From NCBI GenBank assembly GCA_937952975.1, contig CALFXX010000116.1:1-8192 (forward strand): 8,192 nt of DNA, in the 5' to 3' direction. The notes below the pieces were generated by a model. That model saw only the letters and a program-made list of their open reading frames with translations, was not told where the DNA came from and ran no database searches. Source of the DNA: an uncultured Alcaligenaceae bacterium (GTDB lineage Bacteria > Pseudomonadota > Gammaproteobacteria > Burkholderiales > Burkholderiaceae_B). The translations under genes were made by a program, and so were the position numbers. Below are positions 6,751 to 8,192 of this stretch, piece by piece; position 1 is the first letter of the stretch; the number at the start of each line of letters is the position of its first letter.

Positions 6751-7556
6751 TGCGTCGGTCGCCCCTCTGTATGGCAGTCAAAGACACCCGCACCGGGGTT
6801 GGGCGAGGATTGCAAGGCATTACCGCGTCAAACAGCAACACCCGTATTTCGGCTACACGCATCCCGAGTCGTTCGGCAAGTGGCACCTCTACGCCGCCCT
6901 TGATGAGTGATCAGCTTGGTTCAAACTTCGAGCGCCCACGTGCTGCGATGGTGCAGCGCCTGCAAGTCCAAGGTATCACCAACGCTGTGGTCTTGGCCGC
7001 GATGCAAGCCATTCCTCGGCATGCCTTTGTCGATGAGGCATTGGCCAGTCGTGCGTACGATGATGCCTCGTTGCCGATTGGCCAAGGTCAGACAATTTCG
7101 CAGCCTTGGGTGGTCGCACGTATGATTGCGGCGGTGTGCGGCGCGTCCATGCCGACGCGGGTTCTTGAGGTCGGTACTGGATGCGGTTATCAAGCCGCCG
7201 TGATGGCCCAAGTGTTTCAACAGGTGCACTCGATTGAGCGCATTCGTGCGTTGTACGATATGGCCAAAGAGCGTCTGCGGGCCTTGCGACTGACCAAAGT
7301 GCGTTTGGTGTACGGTGATGGCATGTTGGGACTCCCGTCTGTCGCGCCATTTGATGCGATTGTTGTTGCGGCTGCTGGGATTCGTATTCCGCAGGCGTTA
7401 TTTTTGCAGTTGAGTGTTGGTGGTGTGTTGATTGCCCCAGAAGGGGCGGGCGCGCAGCGCTTGATTCGAGTGACAAGAACAGGTGCTTCGAGTTGGGATA
7501 GGCAAGAACTCGAAGAGGTGAGATTTGTGCCCCTGAAGTCGGGTTTACAAGTATGA
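6741..7556 (+). CDS. pcm: Protein-L-isoaspartate O-methyltransferase, N-terminally extended
   Basis: Cytoplasmic repair enzyme that methylates L-isoaspartyl residues in aged proteins using S-adenosylmethionine. Numbering from the ATG at 6741, the substrate-loop block PIGQGQTISQP is at 112-122, SAM motif I VLEVGTGCGYQAA starts at 141, and the acidic SAM ligand is Glu166 in SIERI. APFDAIVVAAA is at 202-212 and RFVPLKSG lies near the C-terminus. The start is uncertain. ATG 6741 overlaps surE by 10 bases and gives 271 residues; TTG 6726 would give 276. ATG 6903 (MSDQLGSNFERPR) would give 217, close to the roughly 208 of E. coli Pcm, but has no Shine-Dalgarno. Because the frame is open through the gap and betaproteobacterial Pcm proteins often carry such extensions, I chose 6741. 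The extra 54 residues are Ser/Thr/Arg-rich with no recognised domain and look disordered. Confidence 0.93.
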   Translation: MQIVRRSPLCMAVKDTRTGVGRGLQGITASNSNTRISATRIPSRSASGTSTPPLMSDQLGSNFERPRAAMVQRLQVQGITNAVVLAAMQAIPRHAFVDEALASRAYDDASLPIGQGQTISQPWVVARMIAAVCGASMPTRVLEVGTGCGYQAAVMAQVFQQVHSIERIRALYDMAKERLRALRLTKVRLVYGDGMLGLPSVAPFDAIVVAAAGIRIPQALFLQLSVGGVLIAPEGAGAQRLIRVTRTGASSWDRQELEEVRFVPLKSGLQV

Positions 7557-7562
7557 GCAAAC

Positions 7563-7567
7563 AGGAG
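7563..7567 (+). promoter_or_regulatory. Shine-Dalgarno site favouring the upstream nlpD start
   Basis: AGGAG lies six bases before the ATG at 7574, a near-ideal arrangement. The in-frame ATG at 7619 has only GAGG (7611-7614) with a short 4-base gap. This site is the main reason for choosing 7574 as the nlpD start. Confidence 0.6.
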
Positions 7568-7573
7568 AAACGT

Positions 7574-8192
7574 ATGCTCGCTGAGCACGGGACAGAAGAT
7601 AATTTTTTGCGAGGCGCTATGAAAAACGTCAAGCCGGTGTTGCGTAGGCGCTCGAGTGCCCTCGTGTTGTGTGCACTTGCGCTACTAAGCGGCTGCGCCA
7701 ATCAATCGGGCAACCGTGCGCCTGTTACTGACTTGAACGGTGCCAGTACGTCGGTCGCACGCACCTATGTCATTAAGCCGGGTGACACCATTAACAAAAT
7801 TGCCCGCGCAAACGGGGTTGACGAGGCCACGATTCTGCGGCTCAACAAACTTGTGAACCCCAATCGCCTTATTGTTGGCCAGACATTGAAACTTTCTGAG
7901 GGTTCAGAGCCCAGCGTCGCAGCGCCGCGGCCGACGAACACCAGCAAACCTGAGGCGCGTCCACTTGACGCAACAAGTAGTAGTTCTCAGAGTAATTCTC
8001 AGGCAAGTGAAACGGTGAGTCCAGCCGCAGATGCGGGCTTGATTAGTTGGGGGTGGCCAGCCAACGGTAAAGTGATTCAGGGCTTTACTCAAACGACCAA
8101 AGGGATCGATATCGCGGGTAATGCGGGTGACGCGATCGAAGCCGCTGCAAACGGTAAGGTGATGTACTCGGGTAACGGCGTTCGCGGCTTAG
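7574..8192 (+). CDS. nlpD: NlpD-type lipoprotein, LysM plus degenerate M23 domain, 3' end outside window
   Basis: Outer-membrane lipoprotein that activates septal murein amidases (AmiC in E. coli) during daughter-cell separation. From ATG 7574 (206 residues visible) there is a basic stretch MKNVKPVLRRRSS (16-28), a hydrophobic core ALVLCALALL, and lipobox LSGC with the lipidated Cys at 41. A LysM peptidoglycan-binding domain follows at about 63-108 (YVIKPGDTINKIARANGV and LIVGQTLKL), then a Ser/Gln/Pro-rich linker at about 110-152. The M23/LytM domain begins near 155 (GLISWGWPANGKVIQGF). Its first zinc-ligand position is Thr175 instead of His, with Asp179 kept (TKGIDIA), as expected of a non-catalytic activator. 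ATG 7619 would give a more usual signal peptide (Cys26) but has a poorer ribosome site. The gene starts 17 bases after pcm and probably shares its transcript. rpoS is expected downstream, by inference. Confidence 0.93.
   Translation, partial: MLAEHGTEDNFLRGAMKNVKPVLRRRSSALVLCALALLSGCANQSGNRAPVTDLNGASTSVARTYVIKPGDTINKIARANGVDEATILRLNKLVNPNRLIVGQTLKLSEGSEPSVAAPRPTNTSKPEARPLDATSSSSQSNSQASETVSPAADAGLISWGWPANGKVIQGFTQTTKGIDIAGNAGDAIEAAANGKVMYSGNGVRGL

Noticed and set aside
6976..7701. 241-residue minus-strand frame opposite pcm and the nlpD start
   Set aside because: It is the antisense of two clear genes, rich in Gln/Pro/Ser/His with no motif; no ribosome site or domain supports it.

Overview
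The window reads as an ordinary, gene-dense bacterial chromosome segment. Gene content and order (LD-carboxypeptidase, an AGCS transporter, YbiT, TsaD, PlsY, then SurE-Pcm-NlpD) and the moderately GC-rich codon use point to a proteobacterium. A betaproteobacterium of the Burkholderiales / Alcaligenaceae type is my best guess, from protein similarity remembered rather than searched. I see no mobile elements, CRISPR arrays, tRNA or rRNA genes, phage genes or toxin modules.

Layout. Positions 1-951 (+) hold an LD-carboxypeptidase (LdcA, family S66) whose start lies left of the window. It converges on a sodium:amino-acid symporter of the AGCS family at 1009-2352 (-), with a perfect-stem hairpin between the two stops. 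A 157-bp divergent spacer separates the symporter from ybiT (2510-4114, +), an ABC-F translation factor. Eighteen bases after ybiT comes tsaD (4133-5161, +), the catalytic subunit for the tRNA t6A modification. tsaD converges on plsY (5238-5861, -), the acyl-phosphate:glycerol-3-phosphate acyltransferase. A 136-bp divergent spacer leads to surE (5998-6750, +), pcm (about 6741-7556, +) and nlpD (7574 to the right edge, +, cut off by the window). This last trio matches the classic surE-pcm-nlpD-rpoS order, so rpoS is expected just to the right.

Functionally there are four themes: cell-wall recycling and division (LdcA, NlpD), translation fidelity (YbiT, TsaD), membrane lipid synthesis (PlsY), and stress or stationary-phase maintenance (SurE, Pcm, and by inference RpoS). 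The symporter stands apart as an amino-acid uptake gene.

No undescribed system is evident. The points most worth a second look are modest. They are a His/Asp/Cys-rich segment in front of the LdcA fold, an unconserved N-terminal extension on Pcm that overlaps surE, a missing zinc ligand and two competing starts in NlpD, and a few small inverted or direct repeats in the intergenic spacers.
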